DNA of 64,000 nucleotides from Haematobia irritans (taxonomy: Eukaryota > Arthropoda > Insecta > Diptera > Muscidae): contig NC_134399.1 in NCBI RefSeq assembly GCF_050003625.1, positions 148,608,473-148,672,472 of the forward strand. The letters run 5' to 3'. Within the stretch, counting starts at the first letter, position 1; each line of letters starts with the position of its first letter. Positions 35,520 to 47,700 of the stretch are shown in pieces. A program made the position numbers and the translations under genes. The notes below the pieces were generated by a model, which was not told where the DNA came from, made no database searches, and was given only the letters and a program-made list of their open reading frames with translations.

Positions 35520-35848
35520 CTTTTTTTTTTTGGCTCAAATATAGGACATGTTTTCCAACACTTTATTTTAAAGACGTTTTTGCTTGAAACATACCATCAT
35601 TTCTACTGGAAGTCGAGTCTTGATTTGGAAAATAAAGTTGTCGTTAACTCGTTTTTAAAGGACTTTGATAGTATATGAAGAAACAAAGCTGAAAAAGCGA
35701 ACAATTAAAATGTGCTTCCTAGAAGCAAGTACACAAAGCTCAAATTTAAAACAGAATTGTGTCTTAAAAGTATCCTTACTTGTAATCTCCGCTTCTTTGG
35801 CTCGGAATCAATACCAAAATTTTTAAAGTAAACACGAAATCTTTGTCG
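35520..35848. repeat. E-family fragment (E3)
   Basis: It shares TTTAAAGACGTTTTTGCTTG, CTACTGGAAGTCGAGTCTTG and CTTCTTTGGCTCGGAATCAA with E2. It stops where element T is inserted. Confidence 0.65.
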
Positions 35849-35850
35849 TA

Positions 35851-37028
35851 CACGCACAGAAGAAACATATTTGGACATTGTTGCCGCATCCATTTAATGC
35901 TTATCTAGAGTATGTAATTGTCGCGAAAACCATGTATTTTGTCTCTGTAAAAATAATTTTCGAGCTAAAAAAAATATATGTTGGCAATAAGCATTTAAAT
36001 GGTTCTCAAATGCCGCAAACATGTTCTATCATTTAAATTATAGAATTTGAGACCATTACATGGTCGGGAAAATCATGTACCTGACCATTCAATTTTTTTA
36101 CTTTTTTGCAGGGAAAAAGGTATTTTTATAGGTTACGTATAGACATGTCTAGAACCATTACATGGCCATAAATATCATGTACATAGTTTTCGTGACCATT
36201 TACTTTTTTTAATTTTTTTTTGAAGAAAATAATTTTATAAAAACATTGAGCAGGTACACACGATTTTCATTTTGCGCGTCAGCCGTGTGTTGATTGTTTC
36301 TTGGAATGGACGGAGAATACGGAATTACTGTGTGTGAAGTGGCACGTGGTTTTATGTGTGGTTTTATTTATGTTATGTGAACACGTGGTTTTATTTATGT
36401 TATGTGAACACAAAAAGGGAAGTGTAATTGAAAAAATTTACCTGTTTTTTGTTCTGCATTTTGATATATGGTATAATTTATTTTTATTTGCAGTTACATG
36501 ATGTCTGCGTTTCTATATTTGATGGGCACGAAGTAAATATGGAATGATTACTTATTGTTGAAATTGTACCAAAATAGAGTATGTAAAAATATGTGATTTT
36601 TGTCTGGACGACATTATAAATACAAATAAACAATGCATTAGTTTATAAATAAATAAAAAACAAATAAATAAAGTTAATTTTGTATATTCTTTTCTCAAGT
36701 GGCGTCCTTTATTCGACGACGAAAAATGTTTTTCATAAAGAACAAAACATTTTAGGTTGTGACCATGTTCTTTTAACTAGAAGAAAAACATTTTTAATGA
36801 ATACCATAACATTTTAAATCGTGACCATTGTCTTTTCATTAAAACACAATTCTTCTTATCAATATAATAACATTTTAGATGAGGACAATTTTATTTTTCT
36901 TAGAACCATGTTCACTGAGCCAACATGGTTGCAGGTGAAAATGTTATATGGTTGCCGCAAAAATAGCTTCTATCATATTCGTTTGCACTTCGAATATGGT
37001 TGTGACAATCATGTTTCTTCTCTGCGTG
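35851..37028. mobile_element. T-family TIR element, TA target, ~1.18 kb
   Basis: The ends CACGCACAGAAGAAACAT and ATGTTTCTTCTCTGCGTG pair with one mismatch and are flanked by TA on both sides. The interior is AT-rich, with repeated phrases around ACCAT...AACATTTTA and a short tandem duplication (GTGGTTTTATTTATGTTATG at ~36347 and ~36380). No transposase is present. Confidence 0.75.
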
Positions 37029-37242
37029 TATGCGTATACCAACATTTTTGTACTTGACTAAACGTTTGGAAAATTTGTTTTAAATTTTGTACTCTATCCA
37101 AATCAAATTTGTTTACAGCACTCAATACGTTTAACCGCCTTTAGTATTGGTTGACAGAGTGATGCAGGTTATAATATTCTTGGCTCACTCGACTTTGGCT
37201 TTCCCTTACTTGCTTTCTAATATTGACATAGTTTATGTTTAA

Positions 37243-37485
37243 CCCTCTAATGCCGAAACCCGCCTTTAGGCGGTCTTCGTAGAAAAGGAAAGCTTTTAGT
37301 ATAATATACCTACAGACAATAAAAACGGCCAAAAAATAAAAACAAAACTTAGTTAAAACCCAACAAGAGACTTTGCAATATATACTGGATTTTAGCGCAT
37401 AATTTTTTTTGTTTCATTTCCTTGCTTTTGTATCATAAACCTTAGAAATTTTTTTCAGCTCCCAAAAAAAAGGGGCATTAGAGGG
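37243..37485. mobile_element. piggyBac-type MITE, 243 bp
   Basis: Perfect 12-bp ends CCCTCTAATGCC / GGCATTAGAGGG are flanked on both sides by TTAA (37239-37242, 37486-37489). TTAA targets and CCC-starting termini are diagnostic of piggyBac transposons. It has no coding sequence. Confidence 0.85.
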
Positions 37486-37489
37486 TTAA

Positions 37490-37973
37490 ATGTCCTTAAA
37501 ATACATCCTAGTTTAATCAAGGCAATCTAATCACAAACGCTCATGGAAACTCTTAATGCCAATGTGTTGTAGCAAATTTCCAGAAAAGTCAAGCTGAATG
37601 ATTTGTATCAACAAATAAAAGAAAATTTTATTTGTTCTTTGTTTGACACTTTCGAGCCTCTTTTTATTTGACTCAGTATTTTGAGTTGGATTTCATTTTC
37701 AATTAAAACTTTTTCGATGGCATCACTGGAGGCATATCTCAATGTCCATGTTGAAGGCAAAGATAACAAAAGCATAGCAGGCAAAACAATCATAAATATT
37801 TAATGTAAATGGGAAAATGATATTTTCGTAATTAGCATCTATTATCTAAATGGGGATAATTGGAAATACACTGTGCTGTATGTATATATAATGAAAATAA
37901 AGTTTTTTTCTTGGATTTACACAACATTATGATCAATGATAGAATATATGTCGGGAAGACAACGAAACAAATA
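37490..37973. other. Unassigned AT-rich DNA
   Basis: No gene or repeat end is seen. A 61-codon minus-strand frame at 37608-37793 has no features. Confidence 0.45.
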
Positions 37974-38126
37974 CAGTGAAACCTCTGAAAGGTGAACACC
38001 CACGGTCCACATTTGAGAGGAGTCCAGATATTATGGGTTAATTTTAATGTGTTAATATAGTAGACAACTGTTCACTTTTGGGAGGTATCCGGGTTTCAGA
38101 GTGTCCACGTTTGAGAGGTTTCACTG
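37974..38126. mobile_element. pogo/Tigger-type MITE, 153 bp
   Basis: The ends CAGTGAAACCTCTG and AGAGGTTTCACTG are inverted repeats. TA precedes the left end and TG follows the right end. The inner GGTGAACACCCACGGTCCAC / GTGTCCACG half-sites extend the symmetry. CAGTG(G/A)AACCTC-type termini are common in pogo-like elements. It is non-coding. Its length equals the 153-bp monomer by chance as far as I can tell. Confidence 0.65.
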
Positions 38127-38525
38127 TGTATACTGCCGAGAGTGCGGCCAGAGCGAATTGGATTGCGTAGAAAGTAATAATAAAGGCCAAAAAACCAAAA
38201 AATTATATTGAAGACAACAAGCAAATTTTATGTTTTTGGTGGAATAAGCCCATTAATTTTTGTGGTCCGTTTGCATTGTGGAAATAAACCCCAATATTTC
38301 AAATGAAAATTGTCCCCAATTTTTTTGGCATTGTGGGGTCTAATTTCGCTTTATGGGATTTGTATTCTTTGTGTCGCATAAGATTTGATATAAGACGCTT
38401 TCATATGGACTTACTACGAATTGGGCTGAGGTGATTCCCAAGATATTTATACTCAGTAACACATATTTATTTTGTTTTTAAAACTTCATATTTTGTCATC
38501 AGCTAGGGTTAATGTTTACACGTTT
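38127..38525. other. Unassigned DNA
   Basis: Nothing recognisable lies between the MITE and A8. Confidence 0.45.
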
Positions 38526-39729
38526 TTATACCCTCCACCATAGGATTGGGGGTATATTAACTTTGTCATTCCGTTTGTAACACATCGAAATATTGCTCCA
38601 AGACCCCATAAAGTTTATATATTCTGGGTCGTGGCGGAATTCTGAATCGATCTGACCATGTCCGTCCGTCCGTCTGTTGAAATCATGCTAACTTCCGAAC
38701 GAAACAAGCTATCGACTTGAAACTTGGCACAAGTAGTTGTTATTGATGTAGGTCGGATGGTATTGCAAATGGGCCATATCGGTCCACTTTTACGTATAGC
38801 CCCCATATAAACGGACCCCCAAATTTGGCTTGAGAGGCCTCTAAAAGAAGCAAATTCCGGCTGAAATTTTGTACATGGTGTTAGTATATGGTCTCCAACA
38901 ACCATGCAAAAATTGGTTCACATCGGTCCATAATTATATATAGCCCCCATATAAACCGATCCCCCGATTTGGCTTGCAGAGCCTCTAAGAGAAACAAATT
39001 TCATCCGATCCGGCTGAAATTTGGTGCATGATATTAGTATATGGTCTCAAATGACCATGCAAAAATTGGTCCATATCGGTCCAGAATTATATATAGCCCC
39101 CATATAAACCGATCACCACATTTGACCTCCGGAGCCTCTTGGAAGACCGAAATTCATCTGATTCAGTTGAAATTTGGTATGTGTTGTTAATATATGGCCT
39201 CAAACATCCATGCAAAAATTGGTCGATATCGGTCCATAATTATATATAGGCCCCATATAAACCGATCCCCAGATTTGACCTACGGAGCACCTTGGAAGAG
39301 CAAAATTCTTCCCATTCGGTTGAAATTTGGTACGTGATGTTAGTATATGGTATCCAACAACCATGCAGGAATTGGTTCCTTTCAGTCCATAACTATATAT
39401 ATAGCTCCCATATAAACCGATCCCCAGATTTGACCACCGGTGCCTTTTGGAGAAGCAAAATTTATCCGATCTGGTTGAAATTTGGTACGTGGTGCTAGTG
39501 TGTGATATTTAACAACCATGCCAAATGTGGTCCATATCAGTCCATAATCATTTATAGCCCCCGTAGAAACCGATCCCGAGATTTGGTTTTGGAGCCTCTT
39601 GGAGGAGCAAATTTCATCCGAGTGAGTTGAAATTTGTGGATGACAGTCTTTCGTATAAGTTTCTACGCAATCCATGGTGGAGGATACATAAGATTCGGCC
39701 TGGCCGAACTTACGGCCGTATATACTTGT
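38526..39729 (+). mobile_element. Family A element (A8)
   Basis: The complete 5' end, core and (GTCC)n are present, about five monomers follow, and the 3' hairpin end is complete. Compared with A6 the 3' module is shortened: it jumps from TTTCATCCGAGTGAGTTGAA straight to GTGGATGACAGTCTTTCG near 39636. Confidence 0.85.
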
Positions 39730-39734
39730 TTTTT

Positions 39735-41690
39735 ACTCAAATGTGAAAATTAGCCCTAATTTTATTTTAGGGTCGATATTTATTCTTCAGTTACATTTTT
39801 TTTTTTTGGAAGAAGGACCCACTCTTGTTGTCCTGTTTCATTTGGGTTGAGGGCCTAATTTTATTTTTGGGATCTACATATTTCCATGCTTAGGTTACAT
39901 TTTTAGGGCCTATTTTCATGGGACTCGAATTCATTATAAATCGTTGCCCCACATGTGTCATCCTATTTAATTTAGAGGTTGCGACTAATTTTATTTTGAG
40001 GGAGATTTTCATGCTTCAGTTAATTTTTTTAGGGTTTATATTCATTATGAAGCGTTGTTTTGGTGGCAATTTTCCAATGGTCCAGTTCCCAATAAATTTA
40101 ATTGAGGTTCAATTTTCAAGTTCTAGTTAAAATTTTTGTGGCACGTATTCATATTTGTGGGCCTGTTTCATGCAGTCTTTGGAGCTAATTTTATTTGGGG
40201 TCAATTTTAATGCTTCAGTTGCATTTTTGGGCCTTATTTTAATTACGAAACCATGCCTCTCATTGCCTAGTTTCATTCGGGTTTTGAGGCTAATTTTATT
40301 TTGACATAGATTTTCATCCTGTATTTAAAATTTATTTTGGGGCGATTTTAACATACGTTTTATTTGGGGCTCGTTTTCGTGGGCCTCACATTAGTGACCC
40401 TCTTTCATTTGGGTTTTGGGGCTAATTTAATTTTTTGGGGTCAATTTTTATGCTTCAGTTACAATGAGATCATGGAGATCATTTGTGGTCGTGTTTGATT
40501 TGGGCTTTGGTGGTTATTTTCTTAAAGCCCAGTTACCCCTAATAACTTTGTTTAGAATCTATTTTCATGTTCCACTCAATTTTTTTGGAATATGAGCCAC
40601 ATAATCATATTCATTGTGAAGCGTTGCCCCACGCTTGTGGCCCTATTTCATTGGGGTTGTTTTCATTTTTAGTTAAATTTATTTTGGGACGATTTTCACG
40701 CTTCACTTACATTTTATTGGGGCTCATTTTCATGGGCCAAATATTCGTTGTTTGGCGTTCCTTACATTTGGGTTTTGGGGCTAATTTTACTTTGGAGACA
40801 ATTTTCATATTTTTTTGGCATCACTTTCATTGAGCTCAAATTCGTTACGAAAGGTTTCCCCAAATTTGAGGCCCTCTTCCATCTGGGTTTTGGGACAATT
40901 TTCCTAAGGCCAATAATTTAATTTGAGGGTCAATTTTCCTGCACCAGTTAATTTTGTGGGGTTCATATTCATTATGACAATTTGCGGCCTTGTTTTGTGT
41001 GGGTTTTGAGGCTAATTTTATTTGGGGTAAATTTTAATGCTGCAGTTGCATTTTGGGGCTTATTTTAATTATGAAACGATGCTCCAAATTGCCATGTTTC
41101 ATTTGGGTTTTGAGGCTAATTTTATTTTGACGTAGATTTTCTTTCTTTAGTTCAAATTTATTTATGGGCAATTTTCACGCTACACTTACATATTATTGGG
41201 GCTCATTTTCATATTCGATCTGAAGCGAATATGAAAATGAGCCCCATCATTTCGGTTCTGGGGCTAACATTATTTTGGGGTCACTTTTCATGCTTCAGTT
41301 AGATTTTTTGAGGATAATTTTCATTGTGTTCATATTCATTATGAAGCGTCTCCCTACATTTCTGGCCCCATTCCATATGGGTTTTGGGGATAATTTTCCT
41401 ATGTTCTAGTTATCCCTAATTGGTGGTAAATTTTCATACTTCTGTTACAGTTTTTTGGGCTCATTTTCATGGATACTCATTATGACGAATCGCTCCACAT
41501 TTGTGACCCGGTTTTATATGGGTTTTTGGGCTAATTTTATTTGACCCCTATTTTAATGCTTCAGTTACATTTTTGGGGGAACATATCATGGAGCTCATAT
41601 TCATTATGAATGGTCTCCTCACATTTGTGGACCTTTTTCATTTCCGTTTTGTGGCATATTTTCATGAACCCCATTTTCATACCGCTCAAA
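39735..41690 (+). repeat. T/G-rich degenerate array, ~105-135 bp units
   Basis: A two-kb field of related phrases: TTTCATTTGGGTTTTGGGG, CTAATTTTATTTTGGGGTC, CATGCTTCAGTTACATTTTT, CTCATATTCATTATGAAGCG and TTGCCCCACATTTGTGGCC. CTAATTTTA recurs at roughly 39855, 39984, 40185, 40290, 40422, 40781, 41012 and 41116, so units are 100-135 bp with losses. The plus strand is strikingly poor in A/C outside short words. It is neither a coding nor a known family to me. Confidence 0.75.
41198..41245. repeat. Perfect 20-bp inverted repeat, 8-nt loop
   Basis: GGGGCTCATTTTCATATTCG (41198-41217) pairs fully with 41226-41245 across the loop ATCTGAAG. The arm is itself a phrase of the surrounding array, so a local inversion of one array word made the hairpin. 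Confidence 0.9.
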
Positions 41691-42070
41691 GTTCTACTAA
41701 AGACTGTCAATTACAATCGATTTACTTGGAAGGTGCTAACAGTACCCGATGAATATCTTAAAACTTCTTAAGATTGTCTTCTTAGTTGGCTTGTGGAATA
41801 TATATCGATGGACCGAGGTTAGGTTAGATTGGGTATAATGGTAACCAGATATTTCAGGTTCACTTAGACTGCTCAGGCCATTGAGATACTAACATATAGT
41901 AGTGAATTTCTACAGACCAACTTCTGTATGGTCTTATTGGTTCGGTTTATATAGGGGCTGTACCAAAAGAAGGCCCATTTACAGTGCCAGCCAACCCACA
42001 TATCGCTAGATCGACTCAGAATTTCACCTTGACCTCACCTCGAAGAATATATATACATACTATAAAAAAA
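41690..42070 (-). mobile_element. Old, shortened family A copy (A9) with SINE 3' part
   Basis: The left piece resembles the 3' module (TTCTACTAAAGACTGTCA, ATCTTAAAACTTCTTAAGAT). The right piece (41935-42065) carries TCGGTTTATATAGGGGCTG and ACTCAGAATTTCACC. Between them is a minus-strand SINE tail (41816-41930, GAGGTTAGGTTAGATTGGG). It is strongly diverged. Confidence 0.55.
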
Positions 42071-43143
42071 ATATTGCCTTCTGAAATTTGGATTTCCTTC
42101 AGCCATTTTGTTAATATTGATACATAACATACTATATATGGTTGTTTGCATTGGTAACAACTTGTAGTAGGTACCCTGTACGTTTTATGACTTACTTAAA
42201 CTTTCTCGCATATGAGGATTATTTTGAGTTCCACAGATTTTTTTATGGCTGCAAGGATGAGTGGATGAGGTTGTATAAAAGCCTTCACTCATTTTTAGGG
42301 GCATGAGCATTAAAACATAATTTGATGCCAGCTTATAAGGATATCCTGCGGAAAAGATAAAAACAACAATAAAATAATACCATAATGCCTGGCCATTGTG
42401 TTCCAAAAGACTGACTTTTAATTGAAATTGAAAATACAAAAAGAACAATGACGATAATCGTTTTGGTATTTACTGTAAGTATATGTTGATGAGGATAATT
42501 TCTATTCATAATTCAAGGTAATGAAACAGGTAAAACCCTGGTGCTGGACATATGTGTTGAATGAACAACACAATTATAGAGAGTTGTTGGTGTTTGTTTT
42601 TAGAAATTTATTTTTTCTTTTCCCACTCGCAAACAAGAGGTATAGAAAATTTGCAAAAGCAATGTTCCCATCCTATAAAAATGTAAAAGTTGTCTTCTTT
42701 TACACCAAAAACAAGTTCAACATTAAATTGTTGCTGCCCTAGGGCTTGGGAAAGCCTTCTTCTACACCCAACAAATTCGTGCTGTTTTGATGTTGCTTCA
42801 AATTGGCTCTGAATTTCCAGTAATGCCATCAATTTAAGTTTTTCAAAGATGTAATTAAAAAATCCACCTACAAAAAAATGCAATAAAAAATTTTACAGGC
42901 AAATTACCATTGTATTATTTCATGAAAATTTTTTGATTGTACACCGAAAGAAGAGTTTACTTTTGTGAGGAATGAAATTTTAGACAAAGATTGAATATAA
43001 ATAATGTTTTTTCCTAGTCAAAGATGCATTTTAATATTTAAATATTTAAGTTACATCTATTAACTAATAAATAAAGGTTTTCCTATTTTCCCTTGAAAAT
43101 GGTCACTCTTAAGAAACAATATATTAAATACATTATTCTAATT
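42071..43143. other. Unassigned DNA
   Basis: No repeat family is recognised except a possible TIR-like TACACCGAAAGAAGAG at ~42940. The open frames (42521-42742 plus, 42608-42883 minus) overlap each other and show no domain. Confidence 0.4.
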
Positions 43144-44649
43144 TGTATACCCTCTTTAATAGAGTGGGGGGTATATTAACTTTGTCATTCCGTTTGTAAC
43201 ACATCGAAATATTGCTCTAAGACAACATAAAGTATATATATTTGGTATTGCAAATGGGCAATATCGGTCCACTTTTACGTATAGCCCCCATATAAACCGA
43301 CGCTCAGATTTGGCTTGCGGAGCCTCTAAGAGAAGCAAATTTCATCCGATCCTGCTGAAATTTGGTACATGGTCTTAGTATATGATCTCCAACAACTATG
43401 CAAAAATTGGTCCACATCGGTCCATAATTATATATAGCCCCCATATAAACCGATCTCCCGATTTGTCTTGCGGAGCCTCTAGAGAAGAACATTTTATCCC
43501 ATCCGGCTGAAATTTGGTACATGGTTTCTAACAACTATGCAAAAATTGGTCCACATCGGTCCATAATTATATATAACCCCCATATAAACCGATCTCCCGA
43601 TTTGGCTTGCGGAGCCTCTAAGAGAACAAAATTTTATCCCATCCGGCTGAAATTTGGTACATGGTCTCTAACAACTATCCAAAAATTGGTCCACATCGGT
43701 CCATAATAATATATAACCCCCATATAAACCGATCTCCCGATTTGGCTTGCGGAGCCTCTAGGAGGAGCAAATTTTATCCCATCCGGCTGAAATTTGGTAC
43801 ATGGTCTCTAACAACTATCCAAAAATTGGTCCACATCGGTCTATAATTATATATATCCCCCACATAAACCGATCTCCCGATTTGGCTTGCGGAGCCTCTA
43901 AGAGAAGAAAATTTCATCCCATCCGGCTGAAATTTGGTACATGGTGTTAGTATATGGTCTCTAACAACCATGCAGGAATTGGTCTATATCGGTCCATAAT
44001 TATATGTAGCCACCATATAAACTGATCCCCAGATTTGACCTCCGGATCCCCTTGGAAAAGCAAAATTCACCCGATTCGGTTGAAATTTGGTACGTTGTGA
44101 AATTTGGTATATTGCGCTTGGTATCGTATATGGCCGCTAACAACCATACTTGGTTCATATCTTTCTATAGTTATATGTAGCCGATTCCCCCCAAAAAAAA
44201 ACCGCCAAAATTTTATTTCTATAGAAAATTTTGTCAACATTTTAGTACTGTACAAAATTTTTTTCAAGATTTTATTTCTATAGAAAATTGTGTCAAAATT
44301 TTATTTCTATAGAAAATGTTGTTAAAATTTTATTACAATACAAAATTTTGTCAAGATTTTATTTTTATAGAAAATTTTGTCAAAATTTTATTTCTATAGA
44401 AAATTTTGTCAAACTGAATTATATATGTATTTAATCGGCCTTTTTTATGTAATATATATCCCGTATGAACTAACTTACAATAGAGAAGATGGTGTTAAGA
44501 AGTTTTAAGATAGCTTGCCATCGGCAAGTGTTGCCGCAACCCAAGCAATTCGATTGTGGATGACAGTCTTTAGTACAAGTTTCTATGCAATCCATGGTGG
44601 AGGGTACATAAGATTCGGCCTTGCCGAACTTACGGCCGTATATACTTGT
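43144..44649 (+). mobile_element. Family A element (A10), core deleted
   Basis: The 5' end (TATACCCTCTTTAATAGAGT) is followed by a deletion from the TA tract straight to TTTGGTATTGCAAATGGG near 43241, removing the core and the (GTCY)n block. Several monomers are shortened by loss of GTGTTAGTATAT (TACATGGTCTCTAACAAC). The 29-bp satellite (44205-44425) and the 3' end follow. Confidence 0.8.
44205..44425 (+). repeat. 29-bp AT-rich tandem repeat in A10
   Basis: Seven or so units of the TTTCTATAGAAA-centred repeat, in the same place as in A1 and A3. Confidence 0.85.
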
Positions 44650-44859
44650 TTTCTTTTTTTTTAATTTTCTGTCTGGTTGCTTCATATCTCCTTTTTGGCT
44701 TTACCACAATTTTTGAATTTTATAATTTATTTTATCTTTCGTCCAAGGACACAACACATAAAGTCAAGCAGTTTTATTTATGAACGTACTTGTTGAGCAA
44801 TTACAAAGCGAATTTTATTTAAAGAAAGCAAACAACTTCAGTCGGTCCCTTTCTTATAG

Positions 44860-45755
44860 CCCATTTATGTTAAACCAACCTCACAAGATTTGACGTCTGA
44901 AGCCTCATTGAAGAACTAATTTCATCCGATCATATTGAAATTGGGTCCTCTAATTATCGTGCGAAAATTATATCATACACTGAAAAAATATTGTCGTGAG
45001 GTCAAAGATTTCATGTCTTTAAAATACCAAAGCAAAATACCAAAGCATAGAAGACGCATTTCTCTAATAAAAGTGTTTTTCCTTGTTCAAAAGTCGATAA
45101 ACTTTTCATGAAGTCTATTGTCCTTAAGTGATTCCACTTAAGGTCAACTTGACTTTAATAATTCAGAAATATCTTTTTGCATCTTGATTACAAAGCAAAA
45201 AATCGTTCAAATATAGGGGCATGTTTTTCAACACTTTATATTAAAGACGTTTTTTACTTGAAACATAACATAATTTCTACTGGAAGTCGAGTCTTAATTT
45301 GGAAAATAAAGTTGTCGTCAACTCGTTTTTAAAGGACTTTGCATATTAAGAAAAAAAGCTGAAAAGGCGAAAAATTAAAATTTGTTTCCTAGAAACAACC
45401 ACACAAAACCCTAATTTAAAAGAGAATTGTGTCGTAAAAGTATCCTAACTTGCATTCTCCACTTTTTTAGCTCGGAATCAATACCACAATTTTTAAAGTA
45501 AAGACAAAATCTTTGGAACTGGGCCTGCTTTTTTCTCAGTGTACTACTCTATACTCTATAAATCGATCAAGAACTAATCTAACATACACTCCATATGGAC
45601 TAAATTACAATTTAGAAGAGAATGTTGAAAAATAAAAATATACCTTGTCATCAGGAATTCTTACTACAACACAAGTAATCGGATTGTGGATGACAGTCTT
45701 CAGTAGATCTTTGTACACAATCCATTGTGGAGGGTAAATAAGATTCTACATTCGG
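44860..45755 (+). mobile_element. Decayed family A copy split by E2
   Basis: Left piece 44860-44975 is one diverged monomer (TTCATCCGATCATATTGAAA). Right piece 45544-45755 is the 3' module (ACTCCATATGGACTAAATTA, ATTGTGGATGACAGTCTT, CCATTGTGGAGGGTAAATAA). The E element lies between them. Confidence 0.6.
44978..45541. mobile_element. E-family TIR element (E2), TA target
   Basis: It starts CACTGAAAAAATATTGTCG and ends TTTTTTCTCAGTG, flanked by TA at 44976-44977 and 45542-45543. It is 564 bp, collinear with E1 in reverse, and non-coding. Confidence 0.75.
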
Positions 45756-46250
45756 ATAATTAACATAAAAAATTGATTAAAAATCTTCAAAGAAAGTCGT
45801 AGCATCTATTTAATCAAAAGATTCAATATTTTAGTTAAAGATTCATCTCCTAGTTTTAATGAAAAAAAAAATTAAAACCAATACATTATTTTTTTATACC
45901 CTCCACCATAGGATGGGGGTATATTAACTTTGTCATTCCGTTTGTAACACATCGAAATATTGGTCTAAGACCCCATGAAGTATATATTCTTGGTCGTGGA
46001 GAAATTCTGAGTCGATCTGAGCCTGTCCGTCCGTCCGCCGGTCTGTTGAAATCACGCTAACTTCCGAACGAAACCGACTTGAAACTTGGCACAAATAGTT
46101 GTTAGTGATGTAGGTCGGTATTGCAAATGGGCCATATCGGTCCACTTTTACCTATAGCCCCCATATAAACGGATCCCCAAATTTGGCTTGCAGACCCTCT
46201 AAGAGATGCAAATTTCATAGATCCGGCTGAAATTTGGTACATAGTATATG

Positions 46251-47233
46251 CACGGATGAAAAAGACTGTTTTTCATATGTTTGGCTATAAACATTATATG
46301 TTTGGAACACAAATTTTTAAACACAATATTTTTGAGTGCAAGCATATAATGTTCATAAACTAGCATAACATGTTTGGGACATATATGTTAATATGTTAGA
46401 ACATATTATGTTTGGGACATAAAATGTTTGTAAATATAATATGCTTGGATGCAAACATATATTAATTTAGAAATCGCCTATAAACATATATGTGTTTAGT
46501 AGCTTGGAGCGCTATTTAACAGGGAGCGATATTGAATTAAGTTGGTGGTTGTTGCTTGTTATTACAAAATTAACATTTTATTTTTCCTTGGGCAATTGAT
46601 CAGCTACTTCTTTGATCCTTACAAACTGTGTGGTCCGCTGTTCGAATCCCCGTCCAGCAAAAGGTAAAATTAAAATAAAATAAAAATCTTAAAATTGAAT
46701 AATTTCTTCTACAATGTTTGTATAACAGAAAAAGGCGCTAAGAACTAAAAAATCTCGTGGAAGTGAGAAAGATGTGGGGGAATATACAATTAGGCAGAAA
46801 CAAAATTTTGAGCATTCAGGTCGAAAACCTATGTTGTTAGCACCTATATTATCTGTTTATTTTCATAATTCATTATGATTGTAAATATATAAATAAATAA
46901 ATAAATAAAATTTTGAGCACAATATTGTTTGGGAGAATTTTTTTTAAGCATATAATATTTTTGGTTGCAAAATGCTTCCAAACATATTATATGTTCACAT
47001 AATAACATATTGTTTTTTAGAAGACAACATTATTGAATTTGGATGCAAAAATACAAAATGTTTGGAACTTAGACTACCCAAACATATATTGTTTAGACCA
47101 ATATGCTTTCAAACATATTATATATTGGAAGAGATCAAACATATAAATGTTTGGGCAATACCCAAAAATGTATATGCTTGAAGCACAATATGTTTGGGAG
47201 TATATGTTACAGAAGCGATTTTTTGTGAGGGTG
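46251..47233. mobile_element. P-family AT-rich element (P2)
   Basis: The ends CACGGATGAAAAA and TTTTTTGTGAGGGTG are imperfect inverted repeats, flanked by TG/TG where family A normally reads TATATGGTCTC. The interior is built from dozens of variants of AACATATTATGTTTG and its complement, so it is internally near-palindromic. It includes a D-like tRNA-derived fragment (~46610-46800: GGTCCGCTGTTCGAATCCCC, GGCGCTAAGAACTAAAAAAT). Confidence 0.7.
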
Positions 47234-47700
47234 TGGTCTCTAATAACCATGCAAAAATTGGTCCACATCGGTCCATAATTATATATAGCCTCCATATAAA
47301 CCAATCCCCCGATTTGGCTTTCGGAGCTTCTAAGAGAAGCAAATTTCATCCGATCTGGCTGAATGTTGGTACATGGTGTTTGTATACGGTCTCTAACAAC
47401 CATGCAAAAATTGGTCCACATCGGTCAATAATTATATATAGCCCCCATACACTTGGAAGACCCAAATTCATCTGATTCAGTTGATATTTGGTACGTGGTG
47501 TTAATATATGGCCTCAAACACCCATGCAAAAATTGGTCGAAATCGGTCCATAATTATATATAGCCCCCATCCCCCAGATTTGACCTCCGGATCCCCTTGG
47601 AAGAGCAAAATTCATCCGATTCGGTTGAAATTTGGTACGTGATGTTAGTATATGGTATCCAACAACCATGCAGTAATTGGTTCATATCAGTCTATAATTA

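Noticed and set aside
36301..36501. A small hydrophobic peptide with an internal repeat
   Set aside because: It lies inside non-coding element T. The repeat is a simple local DNA duplication.
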